Below are positions 33,261-43,622 of a DNA stretch of 64,000 nucleotides, piece by piece. Location of the stretch: positions 143,271 through 207,270 of the forward strand of contig NZ_SLWB01000007.1 of the NCBI RefSeq assembly GCF_004340205.1, written 5' to 3'. Each line of letters begins with the position of its first letter. Positions within the stretch are counted from its first letter, which is position 1. The notes beneath the pieces are model-generated. The model did not search any database. It was not told the origin of the DNA and saw nothing but the letters and a program-made list of their open reading frames with translations. The position numbers and the translations under genes were made by a program. This DNA is from Acetobacteroides hydrogenigenes. Its GTDB lineage: Bacteria > Bacteroidota > Bacteroidia > Bacteroidales > ZOR0009.

Positions 33261-35549
33261 ATGGCAAAAGCGAAGCAGCCCCAAGTATCAATGGAGGAAG
33301 AGCAGAATATGGTTAATGAGCATTTCGAGGAGATGCTTAGCAGCTGTATACGCGATATTGATGAGAATGGTGTGTCCATGATTCGTCGGGCATTCGAGTT
33401 TGCCAATGAAGCACATATGGGCGTGCGGCGTAAGTCTGGTGAACCGTATATACTGCATCCCATTGCGGTTGCGCGTATTGTAGCTCACGAAATTGGGTTA
33501 GGGGCAAAGTCAATTTCTTCCGCATTGCTGCATGATGTTGTTGAAGATACCGAATTTACGATAGAGGATATTGAGCATCGGTTTGGCCCAAAAATTGCCT
33601 ATTTAGTTGATGGATTAACCAAGATGTCTGGGGTGTTCGATCAGAATGCCTCCTTACAAGCGGAGAATTTTCGAAAAATGCTGTTAACGATTACCGATGA
33701 TATTCGGGTAATCATAATTAAGCTTGCAGATAGGCTGCACAATATGCGTACGCTCGACTCGATGCCACCGCATAAGCAGATGAAAATTGCCAGCGAAACC
33801 ATCTACCTTTTTGCACCGCTTGCCCACCGCTTGGGGCTTTATGCCATTAAAACAGAACTCGAAGATTTAAGCCTAAAGTATCGCTTCCCCGAAGCCTATA
33901 ATTCCATTCAAAAAAGAATTGAAGAGACCGAGACTACCCGTTATGAACTGATACAGCAGTTTACCCATCCGATACTGGAGAAACTTCAGGAAAGCAATAT
34001 CATATTTGATATGAATAGCCGGATGAAGTCGGTATACTCCATATGGAGAAAGATGCAGGTGAAAAAGGTATCCTTCGAAGAGATCTACGATCTTTTTGCC
34101 ATTAGAATCGTTTTTACCCCATCTCCCGGAATCCCCGAAAGAGCTCAATGCTGGCACATCTACTCCATAATTACCGAGATATACAAGCCAAAACCCGATC
34201 GGCTTCGCGACTGGGTGAGTACGCCCAAAGCAAATGGCTACGAGGCTCTGCACTGTACCGTAATGGGGCCTTTGGGAACTTGGGTCGAGGTGCAAATTCG
34301 TTCTGAAAGGATGAACGATATTGCCGAAAGAGGCTTTGCCGCTCACTGGAAGTATAAGTCTGGTGATCAGACAGCCGCAGAGCGGGAGTCTGAACTCGAC
34401 AAATGGATTCGTCGCATCCGCGAGCTACTCGAAGATCCGAAAAGTGATGCAATAGAATTCTTGGAGGACTTTAAGCTTAACCTTTTTGGTGCCGAAATAG
34501 TGCTGTTTACGCCTAAGGGTATGGAAAAGGTAATGCCACAGGGTACAACTGCACTTGATTTCGCCTACGAAATTCACTCGGAGATTGGCAACCATGCAAT
34601 TGGTGCAAAGGTTAATCATAAGCTGGTGCCGCTAAACCATACGCTTAACAGTGGTGATCAGGTAGAAATTCTTACGGCAAATAACCAAAAACCCCAGAGC
34701 GAGTGGCTAAACTTTGCAACCACTGCAAAAGCTAAGTCGTACATTAAAAGTGCGATAAAGTCGGAGGTTAAAAATCGAATAGCAAAAGGTAAAGAGATCT
34801 TAGCTACCCGCTTGCAGGAGTTGGGACTTACTCCTAACTCTCGTGTGCTTAATAAGCTGTTGCCTGCCTATAATGTACAGTCTAAAGAAGAATTTTACAG
34901 TAAAATAGGTGCTGGCATCATCAATATCGATGATTTTAAGAAGGTCTTAAAGCAGAACAAGCCAAATCGTTTTGTTCGTTACTGGAATATCACCTTTGGA
35001 GGGCTAGTTCATATAAGTTCCGAGTCTGACCGTGATACGTTTTTGGAAGACGAGGTGAAATCAGGGGTAGATTTGAAAAAGCCGTTTATGCTCGAAGAAA
35101 ACGTGGTTGATAATACGGCAACGCTTTCGTACGTCCGTTCGGAGTGCTGTAGGCCTATTCCTGGCGACGATGTGATAGGCTATCTCGATGAAGATGATAA
35201 TGTAGTGGTTCATAAAAAGGGCTGCCCCGAAGCGATCCGTCTTTCGACGCAGCATGGCGATCGAATAGTGAACGCAAAGTGGTCGGTTCATAAGCTAATG
35301 TCATTTCTTAGCCGAATAGAGGTTAGGGGAATAGACCGAATAGGAGTTATAAGTGATATTGCCGGACTTATTTCCAATCAGCTTAACGTTAATATGAGGC
35401 GATTAACTATCGAGAGCCACGATGGCATATTTGAAGGTTTTATCGATCTCTACGTTCATAGCAGAACAGACCTGAATAACCTTATTCTAGGGTTGATGAA
35501 GATTAAGGGTATCGACTCGATCAATAGAGTGGAAAAGGTGGAGGAGTAG
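33261..35549 (+). CDS. rel: Bifunctional (p)ppGpp synthetase/hydrolase
   Basis: A 762-residue RelA/SpoT homologue controlling the stringent response. The hydrolase domain has 'YILHPIAVARIV' and the HD pair at 91-92 with ED at 95-96 ('LLHDVVEDTEF'), so hydrolysis is likely intact. The synthetase domain spans about 240-370 with 'YEALHCTVMGPLGTWVEVQIR' (near 326-346). TGS is at about 400-462 ('LFTPKGMEKVMPQGTTALDFAYEIH'), followed by a helical region, a Cys-containing segment ('SECCRPIPGDDVIGY') and the ACT domain at about 690-760. This is the single long bifunctional Rel common in Bacteroidota. It stands alone. Confidence 0.95.
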   Translation: MAKAKQPQVSMEEEQNMVNEHFEEMLSSCIRDIDENGVSMIRRAFEFANEAHMGVRRKSGEPYILHPIAVARIVAHEIGLGAKSISSALLHDVVEDTEFTIEDIEHRFGPKIAYLVDGLTKMSGVFDQNASLQAENFRKMLLTITDDIRVIIIKLADRLHNMRTLDSMPPHKQMKIASETIYLFAPLAHRLGLYAIKTELEDLSLKYRFPEAYNSIQKRIEETETTRYELIQQFTHPILEKLQESNIIFDMNSRMKSVYSIWRKMQVKKVSFEEIYDLFAIRIVFTPSPGIPERAQCWHIYSIITEIYKPKPDRLRDWVSTPKANGYEALHCTVMGPLGTWVEVQIRSERMNDIAERGFAAHWKYKSGDQTAAERESELDKWIRRIRELLEDPKSDAIEFLEDFKLNLFGAEIVLFTPKGMEKVMPQGTTALDFAYEIHSEIGNHAIGAKVNHKLVPLNHTLNSGDQVEILTANNQKPQSEWLNFATTAKAKSYIKSAIKSEVKNRIAKGKEILATRLQELGLTPNSRVLNKLLPAYNVQSKEEFYSKIGAGIINIDDFKKVLKQNKPNRFVRYWNITFGGLVHISSESDRDTFLEDEVKSGVDLKKPFMLEENVVDNTATLSYVRSECCRPIPGDDVIGYLDEDDNVVVHKKGCPEAIRLSTQHGDRIVNAKWSVHKLMSFLSRIEVRGIDRIGVISDIAGLISNQLNVNMRRLTIESHDGIFEGFIDLYVHSRTDLNNLILGLMKIKGIDSINRVEKVEE

Positions 35550-35628
35550 CCACAAGCCATTTGATAGGTGATTGCTCATTTATTGTTCTGCCAGCTAGTT
35601 TTCAAACGTTATAATTTTTAGTTTTCAT

Positions 35629-35658
35629 TTTGATTTATAATAAATCTAAATAACTTTG
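35629..35658 (+). promoter_or_regulatory. Putative promoter of the Fur-family gene
   Basis: TTTG at 35629-35632 and TAACTTTG at 35651-35658 are separated by 18 bases, close to the Bacteroidota -33/-7 arrangement. The ATG follows at 35689. This is the best-supported promoter in the window. Confidence 0.6.
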
Positions 35659-35688
35659 CAATAGCGTTTTGTAATAAATTATTTGGCT

Positions 35689-36153
35689 ATGGTTTGTGTT
35701 GATTCTCGCGATACCGTTAAGAAGATTTTTACCGATTACCTCGAAAAGCGAGGTCATCGTAAAACACCTGAACGATTTGCTATTCTAGACGAGATTTATT
35801 CGCGTGAAGGCCACTTTGATGTGGAGACTCTATACATCTACATGAAGAATAAGAACTATAGAGTGAGCCGTGCCACGCTGTACAATACAATTGAGCTGCT
35901 TTTGGAATGCGGATTGGTAACCAAGCATCAGTTTGGTAAAAATTTGGCGCAGTTCGAAAAAGCATTTGAGTGTAGCCAGCACGACCATCTTATTTGTTTG
36001 GAGTGTGGCGATGTTATAGAGTTTTGTGATCCACGAATACAGGAGATAAAGGATACGGCTGGTCGGCTAATGGATTTTAAGATTGCCTACCACTCGCTTT
36101 ACTTCTACGGTATCTGCAAAAAATGCAAGAGCAAGAAAACCGACGAGCAGTAG
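35689..36153 (+). CDS. Fur-family metal-responsive transcriptional regulator
   Basis: A 154-residue Fur-type repressor. The N-terminal winged helix spans about 10-85 ('[29 protein letters not shown]', '[19 protein letters not shown]'). Metal-binding residues include '[17 protein letters not shown]' (His and CxxC) and a C-terminal 'CKKCKSKK' CxxC, the structural zinc site. Whether it senses iron, zinc, manganese or peroxide cannot be told. Start ATG 35689 is preferred to TTG 35683. It is followed by a terminator and by purA; the targets are unknown. Confidence 0.9.
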   Translation: MVCVDSRDTVKKIFTDYLEKRGHRKTPERFAILDEIYSREGHFDVETLYIYMKNKNYRVSRATLYNTIELLLECGLVTKHQFGKNLAQFEKAFECSQHDHLICLECGDVIEFCDPRIQEIKDTAGRLMDFKIAYHSLYFYGICKKCKSKKTDEQ

Positions 36154-36217
36154 TATACGTGGCGATATATTGCTTTTAATAGAGCGTTTAGCCTCGATTC
36201 TTTCATTCAAACAGTAC

Positions 36218-36255
36218 AAAAAGGGGAAACAGCATTGCGCGTTTCCCCTTTATTA
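36218..36255 (+). terminator. Intrinsic terminator after the Fur-family gene
   Basis: AAAAAGGGGAAAC (36218-36230) pairs with GTTTCCCCTTT (36241-36251). Confidence 0.82.
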
Positions 36256-36347
36256 TATTCCTCTAATTGCGTAGAATTTATACTGATTAACATAGGTTGA
36301 TAGTATAATTTTATACCTTTACAAACTGTAAAAAAATGAGATACTGC

Positions 36348-36392
36348 AACCCGCACTACTCTGCACATCTTTGGTGCTTGGTATTGCGGGTT
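36348..36392 (+). promoter_or_regulatory. Nested inverted repeats in the purA leader
   Basis: AACCCGCA (36348-36355) pairs with TGCGGGTT (36385-36392), enclosing a smaller GCAC/GTGC pair (36363-36366, 36374-36377). The structure sits 34 bases before the purA start. It is not followed by a T-run. It could be an operator or leader hairpin; no known riboswitch consensus was recognised. Confidence 0.4.
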
Positions 36393-36425
36393 ACATATGA
36401 ACAAAATAAAATAATGCTTCTTCCG

Positions 36426-37691
36426 ATGAAAGTAGATGTAGTTTTAGGTCTTCAGTGGGGAGACGAAGGAAAAGGTAAGGTTGTAGATGTGCTAACACCA
36501 AAATATGAGGTTATTGCGCGTTTTCAAGGAGGTCCGAATGCAGGTCACTCGCTAGAGTTTAATGATTCAAAATTTGTTCTTCATACCATTCCTTCCGGTA
36601 TATTCCACGATACCATCAACCTCATTGGAAATGGAGTTGTTATTGATCCTGTGATTCTTTCGGAAGAAATTAAGCAACTCGAGGATCAAGGTGCCGATCT
36701 TACCAAAAAACTTATTGTCTCGAAAAGAGCGCACTTAATTCTTCCTACTCACCGCATACTTGATGCCGCTTCGGAGGCATCGAAAGGTAAGACTAAAATT
36801 GGCTCTACCCTTAAAGGGATTGGACCAACTTACATGGATAAAACTGGTCGTAATGGTCTTCGTGTTGGCGATACTATTTCGCCAGCCTTTATGCAGAAGT
36901 ACCAAGCGCTTAAGCAAAAGCATACCGATATGCTTAAGCACTACGATTACCAGTACGACATTACCGAGTACGAGCAAAAGTGGTTTGAAGGTATTGAGAA
37001 TCTTAAGCGATTCAAGTTTATTGAAAGCGAGCATGAGATTAACATGTACCTAAAGGAAGGAAAAACAATTCTTGCCGAAGGTGCTCAGGGATCGCTTCTC
37101 GATATCGAGTTTGGTTCATATCCTTTTGTAACCTCTTCAAATACCATCTGTGCAGGTGCTTGTACCGGATTGGGACTTGCTCCTTCTCGCATTGGTAACG
37201 TTTACGGAATTTTTAAGGCATACTGTACCCGCGTAGGTAGCGGTCCATTCCCAACCGAACTCGACGATGAGGTAGGCGAGGAGATTCGCCGTATTGGTCG
37301 CGAGTTTGGCGCAACGACTGGTCGCCCTCGCCGTACCGGTTGGCTCGACTTAGTTGCCCTAAAGTACGCTGTTATGCTAAACGGGGTTACCGGGTTTATT
37401 ATGACTAAGGCTGATATTCTTGATAGCTTCGATACCATTAAGGTGGCCGTTGGTTACAAGGTAAACGGTGAGGTTATTGATTATCTACCTTACGATATTG
37501 AGGCAAAAATTGAGCCTGTTTACAAGGAATTCAAGGGCTGGAAGACTGACATCTCGAAGTGCAAAACATACGAAGAACTTCCTGCTGAGTTGAAGGACTA
37601 CATCAAGTATATCGAAACCGAAACAGGAGTGCCTATTCAGGTGGTTTCGGTTGGCCCAGATCGTGAGGCAACCATCGTTCGTTCGTTGTAG
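36426..37691 (+). CDS. purA: Adenylosuccinate synthetase
   Basis: A 421-residue GTP-dependent enzyme joining IMP and aspartate in AMP synthesis. The N-terminal P-loop 'GLQWGDEGKGKVVD' is near residues 8-21, 'FQGGPNAGHS' carries the active-site His, and 'GTTKRGIGP'-like sequence appears as 'GSTLKGIGPTYMDKTGRNGLR'. 'GATTGRPRRTGWLDLV' completes the signature. I place the start at ATG 36426 (MKVDVVLGLQWGDEG); ATG 36414 would add four residues, and longer extensions run through the leader hairpin. Its opposite branch enzyme, IMP dehydrogenase, is encoded at 41714. The order Fur-purA recurs in other Bacteroidota. Confidence 0.97.
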   Translation: MKVDVVLGLQWGDEGKGKVVDVLTPKYEVIARFQGGPNAGHSLEFNDSKFVLHTIPSGIFHDTINLIGNGVVIDPVILSEEIKQLEDQGADLTKKLIVSKRAHLILPTHRILDAASEASKGKTKIGSTLKGIGPTYMDKTGRNGLRVGDTISPAFMQKYQALKQKHTDMLKHYDYQYDITEYEQKWFEGIENLKRFKFIESEHEINMYLKEGKTILAEGAQGSLLDIEFGSYPFVTSSNTICAGACTGLGLAPSRIGNVYGIFKAYCTRVGSGPFPTELDDEVGEEIRRIGREFGATTGRPRRTGWLDLVALKYAVMLNGVTGFIMTKADILDSFDTIKVAVGYKVNGEVIDYLPYDIEAKIEPVYKEFKGWKTDISKCKTYEELPAELKDYIKYIETETGVPIQVVSVGPDREATIVRSL

Positions 37692-37714
37692 AAAAGTCTA
37701 TATCCTATAATGAC

Positions 37715-37749
37715 AACCGCCATTCAGAGATGAATGGCGGTTATTTTTT
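37715..37749 (+). terminator. Intrinsic terminator after purA
   Basis: AACCGCCATTC (37715-37725) pairs with GAATGGCGGTT (37732-37742) followed by A and six T's. Confidence 0.92.
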
Positions 37750-37797
37750 AGTATGATAGCATTGATTGTATGGTGTATATTTCTTTTGGAAAGGGAC

Positions 37798-37826
37798 TAA
37801 AAAAGGCACCCCGGTGGAGTGCCTTT
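37798..37826 (-). terminator. Terminator of the MFS transporter gene
   Basis: AAAGGCAC (37802-37809) pairs with GTGCCTTT (37819-37826). On the minus strand the hairpin is followed by a T-run (A's at 37799-37804), as expected for the minus-strand gene ending at 37847. Confidence 0.82.
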
Positions 37827-37846
37827 AAAGTATCAAGTGTCTTTTA

Positions 37847-39247
37847 TTACTTCTTGTTTGGAAGCTCAAGACCATAACCCTTCTTGCGATCTACAACTCG
37901 TAGTACAATCGAAAGGCCGATGGCTAATACCCCGAAGCCTGCAAAGATGAGTTCAGGAACCATGTAGTTGTACTTGGCACCTTCAACACCTGCTGCAATT
38001 TGCTCGGAAACGCCAGGGTTAGATGCGCTAAGCGACCAACCAATTAGCATAGGAACAAGCATAAGTCCGATGTTTTGAATCCAGAAGATGCAACCATATG
38101 CAGAACCAAGGTAACGAGCTTCTACAATTTTAGGAACAGAAGGCCACATAGATGCTGGTACTAATGAGAAGGCAACGCCAAGAATAACAATGGTTATTAA
38201 AGCAATTGCTGTATTGAAAGACTCTGCAGGAACCAAAGCGAAGATTAGGTGAGAAACTACCAAAAGCATTGCTCCATATAGCATAACGGATGCACCTTTA
38301 CCCTTTTTATCAAGGAACCAACCAATGAATGGTGTTAGAAGTCCAGCTCCGATAGGGAAGTACGAGAAGTAAGCACTTGCTTCCTTAAGGCTGATGTCTA
38401 GCTTAGAAGAAAGCATATTGGTCGCAAACTTCTGGAATGGGAAGATTGCCGAGTAGAATAGCACGCAGAGACCTGCAATGGTTAAGAAGCCTGGGTTGGT
38501 GAAAATCTTACCTAGATCGCTTAGGTGGAATTCATCTTCTGGCTCAAGTTGTGCAGCTTCGCCAAGTTGCTTGTCGAGCTTGCGGTCCATAAAGGTGTAG
38601 ATGAAGAAGGTCATAAAGCCGATGCAAAGGAAGATCAATCCCATTAATACCGATTTAGATGGACCTCCCATTTCTGCAAAAACAGGAGATAGTTGGAATA
38701 CTGCGAATACTCCAAGACGAGCTACTGCCATCTCTAGTCCCATTGCCATTGCCATTTCCTTGCCCTTAAACCACTTTACGATGGTTTTAGAAACGGTGAT
38801 ACCTGCCATCTCAACACCTACGCCGAAAATAGCAAAACCTGCCATTGCAAGCTTGGCTGATGCTGGGATTCCAGAAATAAACGAACCCAAGAAAGAGGCA
38901 AGGGCTGTTTGAGTAAAACCTTCGGTAAGGGCATAGTACTTTAAGGATGCACCCAAAACCATGGTTAGTCCAGCGGTAATCAGGGTGAAACGAATTCCCA
39001 TCTTATCGAGGATGATACCCGAGATGATGAGCATACCGGCGACTACGTTAAGCACGAATTCACCGCCTCCGATCATTCCGAATACCTCAGGTTTCCAGAA
39101 GGTAGGGCTTTTTTCGAGTAGCTCTTGTAGTGGAGCCAATACGTCTACAAAGAAGTAGGCGAAGAACATTGTTGACGAAATCAGTATAAGCGCAATCCAT
39201 CGCGCTGTCTTAGATTCCGAAAGTGCATGTTGTATTTTTTCTGTCAT
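37847..39247 (-). CDS. Major facilitator superfamily transporter, substrate unknown
   Basis: A 466-residue MFS protein with 12 likely membrane segments in two groups of six, joined by a cytosolic loop near 215-245 ('DRKLDKQLGEAAQLEPEDEF'). The MFS loop motif appears as 'GIILDKMGIRFTLI' (about 78-91) and 'GWFLDKKGKGASVMLYG' in the second half. A nearly invariant Gly-rich segment 'MIGGGEFVLNVVAGM' is present. I cannot assign a substrate; the family includes nitrate, oxalate and sugar-phosphate carriers. A TAGTTTTG box on the minus strand (39273-39280) precedes the ATG. It is transcribed alone. Confidence 0.85.
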   Translation of the reverse strand: MTEKIQHALSESKTARWIALILISSTMFFAYFFVDVLAPLQELLEKSPTFWKPEVFGMIGGGEFVLNVVAGMLIISGIILDKMGIRFTLITAGLTMVLGASLKYYALTEGFTQTALASFLGSFISGIPASAKLAMAGFAIFGVGVEMAGITVSKTIVKWFKGKEMAMAMGLEMAVARLGVFAVFQLSPVFAEMGGPSKSVLMGLIFLCIGFMTFFIYTFMDRKLDKQLGEAAQLEPEDEFHLSDLGKIFTNPGFLTIAGLCVLFYSAIFPFQKFATNMLSSKLDISLKEASAYFSYFPIGAGLLTPFIGWFLDKKGKGASVMLYGAMLLVVSHLIFALVPAESFNTAIALITIVILGVAFSLVPASMWPSVPKIVEARYLGSAYGCIFWIQNIGLMLVPMLIGWSLSASNPGVSEQIAAGVEGAKYNYMVPELIFAGFGVLAIGLSIVLRVVDRKKGYGLELPNKK

Positions 39248-39272
39248 GTAGCAGTAAAATTTTTGTTTGTCG

Positions 39273-39280
39273 CAAAACTA
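39273..39280 (-). promoter_or_regulatory. Putative -7 box (TAGTTTTG) for the MFS gene
   Basis: A perfect TAnnTTTG on the minus strand, 25 bases before the start codon at 39247. The -33 element is unclear. Confidence 0.45.
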
Positions 39281-39342
39281 AACAAAATGAGCTAACGTGA
39301 TTCGAAAAGTGAAAGAATTTTAAAAAAAAGAGCGAAGCGATG

Positions 39343-41244
39343 TTAAGAGATTCTTGAAACCACCTTTTCTCCGACCACTTCCACCATGCCCGAGTCGATC
39401 ATCCAGCTTAGAACGGTAGCCACCTTTTCGGGTGGAAACTTTACTGTTTCGGTAATTATATTGGGTAGAGCACCGTTTTCGCCAATGGCTTTGAGGATAT
39501 CTCTTTTAATGGAAGCCTGCTCGTGGTGGGTGAGATCAAGCTCGGTTTTCTCGAGGCAAACATCGCACACGCCGCAAGGCTTGTCGCTCTTCTCGCCGAA
39601 GTAGGCTAGCAGCTGCTGGTTGCGGCACTGGCGGGCGTTGCAGTAGTCGAGCATGGCGTTGAGCCGCTGCTGGTAGCGCTCCTTGCGTAGGCGGTAGTTC
39701 TCGGGCGAGAATCGGATGTTCCTGTCGTCGAGGCGCTCTTCTGTGAAGATGATGAGCGGCGTTTTCTTTCGGGGGATGTAGCTGATGACGCCCGCCTTGG
39801 TGAGCTGCTTGAGCAGCTCGTACACCACCTGAACGTTCACCCCCGATATCTTGGCGAGGTATCCTTCATCAATATTCGCGTAGCTGCCGAAGAGCCCCGT
39901 GTAGGTGCGCAGCAGCAGCTTGGTGATGGCATCGAGCTCCTTGCGCGATACCTGCACCTTATATAAGTCCTCGCGCGACACGGTAAACATGGCCCTAGAT
40001 GGGTTGTCGAGCTCGTCGGTAACCTCGAGGTATCCTTCGCTCTTCAGCAGCTGGGTGGCGTTGTACACCGCCAGCGTGCTCATGCGGTAGTGGGTGCAGA
40101 ACTCCATCAGGTTGAAGTCGTACACCTGCCCCTTGCCGCCGCCGTAGGGGATGTTGTAGAACGAGTAGAGCGCCTGGTACACCCGCCGCAGCTCGTCGAT
40201 GGGCGGAAACGACTTCTCTAGTCGGTCACGAGCCTGCTGCTCGTCGGCTTGGCTGAAGAGCATTACGGCGTACGCCTTCTTGAGGTCGCGTCCGCCACGG
40301 CCAGCCTCCTGGAAGTAGGCCTCTACGCAGTCGGGCACATCCATATGCACCACAAAGCGCACTTCGGGCTTGTCGATACCCATGCCAAAGGCGTTGGTGG
40401 CCACAATCACGCGTGTCTGGTTCTTAATCCAACGGTCCTGCTTCAAGTTGCGCATTTCGGTGGATAGCCCTGCATGGTAGAAATCGGCTGAGATGCCCGC
40501 CTTGGCCAGTATGGTGGCAATCTCCTTGGTCTTATTCCGGTTTCGGACGTACACCACGCCCGATCCCTTAACGCTATTGGCAATTTTGATGAGCTGCTGC
40601 TCCTTGTCGTCGCAAATACGCACCACGTAGGCCAGGTTGGGGCGCTCGAAGCTCGACTGGAAACGCTTTTCATCTTTAAAGTTCAGCTTTAGGCAGATGT
40701 CATCGGCCACCTCGGGCGTGGCGGTTGCCGTAACGGCCAGGATGGGCACGTCGGGCAGGTGCTCGCGCAGCTTGGAGATCTCGAGGTAGGAGGGGCGAAA
40801 ATCGTAGCCCCACTGCGAGATGCAGTGCGACTCGTCGACGGCAATCATGCTAATGGTCATCTTCTGAATGCGCTCCAGGAAGAGTTCGGTGCCCAGCCGC
40901 TCGGGCGAGAGGTAGAGGAACTTCACCGATCCGTAGGCCACGTTGTCCAGCGCAATGTCAATCTCGCGCCTCGTAAGCCCCGAGTGGATGGCCATGGCGT
41001 TAATCCCCTTCTTCCTGAGGTTCTCCACCTGATCCTTCATTAGCGCAATGAGCGGCGACACCACCAGACAGGTGCCCCCCTTGGCCAGCGCCGGCACCTG
41101 AAAGGTAATGGACTTCCCTCCGCCGGTGGGCATCAGCGCAAGCGTGTCGTGCCCCTCGTACACCGATTGGATGATGTCGAGCTGCAGCGGCCTGAAGCTG
41201 CTGTACCCGTAGTACTTCTTAAGTATTTGGTGGAAGATGTCCAT
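39343..41244 (-). CDS. recQ: ATP-dependent DNA helicase RecQ
   Basis: A 633-residue SF2 helicase acting in recombination repair and fork restart. Walker A 'MPTGGGKS' is at about 38-45, motif II DESH at 137-140 followed by 'CISQWGYDFRPSY', and the helicase C-terminal half contains 'ATNAFGMGIDKPEVRFV' and 'QEAGRGGRD'. The RecQ zinc-binding segment is visible near 540-570 ('CNARQCRNQ', 'CGVCDVC'). The HRDC domain is missing; the C-terminus ends in a short winged-helix-like segment. Motif II reads DESH where most RecQ have DEAH. It is divergent from guaB across a tandem array. Confidence 0.94.
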   Translation of the reverse strand: MDIFHQILKKYYGYSSFRPLQLDIIQSVYEGHDTLALMPTGGGKSITFQVPALAKGGTCLVVSPLIALMKDQVENLRKKGINAMAIHSGLTRREIDIALDNVAYGSVKFLYLSPERLGTELFLERIQKMTISMIAVDESHCISQWGYDFRPSYLEISKLREHLPDVPILAVTATATPEVADDICLKLNFKDEKRFQSSFERPNLAYVVRICDDKEQQLIKIANSVKGSGVVYVRNRNKTKEIATILAKAGISADFYHAGLSTEMRNLKQDRWIKNQTRVIVATNAFGMGIDKPEVRFVVHMDVPDCVEAYFQEAGRGGRDLKKAYAVMLFSQADEQQARDRLEKSFPPIDELRRVYQALYSFYNIPYGGGKGQVYDFNLMEFCTHYRMSTLAVYNATQLLKSEGYLEVTDELDNPSRAMFTVSREDLYKVQVSRKELDAITKLLLRTYTGLFGSYANIDEGYLAKISGVNVQVVYELLKQLTKAGVISYIPRKKTPLIIFTEERLDDRNIRFSPENYRLRKERYQQRLNAMLDYCNARQCRNQQLLAYFGEKSDKPCGVCDVCLEKTELDLTHHEQASIKRDILKAIGENGALPNIITETVKFPPEKVATVLSWMIDSGMVEVVGEKVVSRIS

Positions 41245-41340
41245 ATATCCCGTTTGCGGTTGCCATCAGCAAAGATAACCGAAATGTTGGGATTGAGAAT
41301 TCTTCGGAAGGCGATCATGGCTTCGTCCTGCATCCAGTAC

Positions 41341-41545
41341 GGCTTCCTGAAGTCTGCATAGAGTCCATCTGGTACTAGACAGGCTTCCTGAGGTCTGCAT
41401 GGAGCCGATCTAATTCTAGACAGGCTTCCTGAAGTCTGCATAGAGCCGTCCTAGTTCTAGACAGGCTTCCTGAAGTCTGCATAGAGCCATCCTAGTTCTA
41501 GACAGGCTTCCTGAGGTTTGCATAGAGTTGTCCTGAGCTCAAGAT
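41341..41545. repeat. Tandem repeat, exact 41-bp period, 5 copies
   Basis: Units starting GGCTTCCTGA at 41341, 41382, 41423, 41464 and 41505, each 41 bp, with the consensus GGCTTCCTGAAGTCTGCATA then a partly conserved 'gagcc.tcctagttctagaca'. Degenerate relatives flank it at about 41320 and 41550-41600. The array lies in the 470-base gap between the divergent recQ and guaB genes. The period is not a multiple of three, so it is not coding. Confidence 0.92.
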
Positions 41546-41656
41546 TCTTTCCTGCAAGTTGCATGGGGGCATTCTGCAAGCAGGGTTCCTTTCTGCAATG
41601 CTCGTGGCGCATTGTAGCGTTGGTTATCATTAAAGAATGTCAATCTTGCGTGCTGA

Positions 41657-43180
<1,524 letters not shown>

Positions 43181-43203
43181 GCCGTAGGTTTTACCATACT
43201 TCC

Positions 43204-43238
43204 GAGCCACGTTACCAGCTAGCGTGGCTCTTTTTTTT
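43204..43238 (+). terminator. Intrinsic terminator after guaB
   Basis: GAGCCACG (43204-43211) pairs with CGTGGCTC (43223-43230) followed by eight T's. Confidence 0.92.
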
Positions 43239-43622
43239 GATTATATGATGTGCGATGTGAGATATGCGATTCCCAGACACAGGCAGTATGAAATATCGGC
43301 CTAGTTACAATCAAGGCTGTTTTCCCCTCCTTGGGAGGGGCAGGGGTGGGTTTTGCAGATAAAGTCAAAGAAGCAAAAAAAACGTGCACCTCTGTGTTTA
43401 AAACGAAAGTTAGGCAGAAGAGGCAATAACCTAGTTAAGATAAATACTCTGTGACCTCTGAGTCTCTGTGTCGAAGTTGTCTTAAATTTTACATCGCACA
43501 TCTCCAATAAAGTTCAAGTTTTTTACATTTCCTCTAATAAAATGCCGCTACTATGCGTTATCATAGTAATTAAATCGGCTATTTGCCTATTTTTGTAGGC
43601 TGTCAGCTATACTGGCCAAAAG
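43239..43622. other. Gap with dispersed hairpin repeat, copy 3
   Basis: No gene is seen. The stem CCCCTCC/GGAGGGG (43324-43330, 43334-43340), preceded by 'aatcaaggctgttt' and followed by 'caggggtgggtt', is the third copy of the hairpin repeat seen at 715 and 13448. A TATTTTTG box at 43588-43595 (TAnnTTTG) may be the promoter of the envelope operon. Confidence 0.55.

Noticed and set aside
36336..36425. N-terminal extension of PurA
   Set aside because: The extension overlaps the leader hairpin; PurA proteins start at the MKVDVVLG-like segment.
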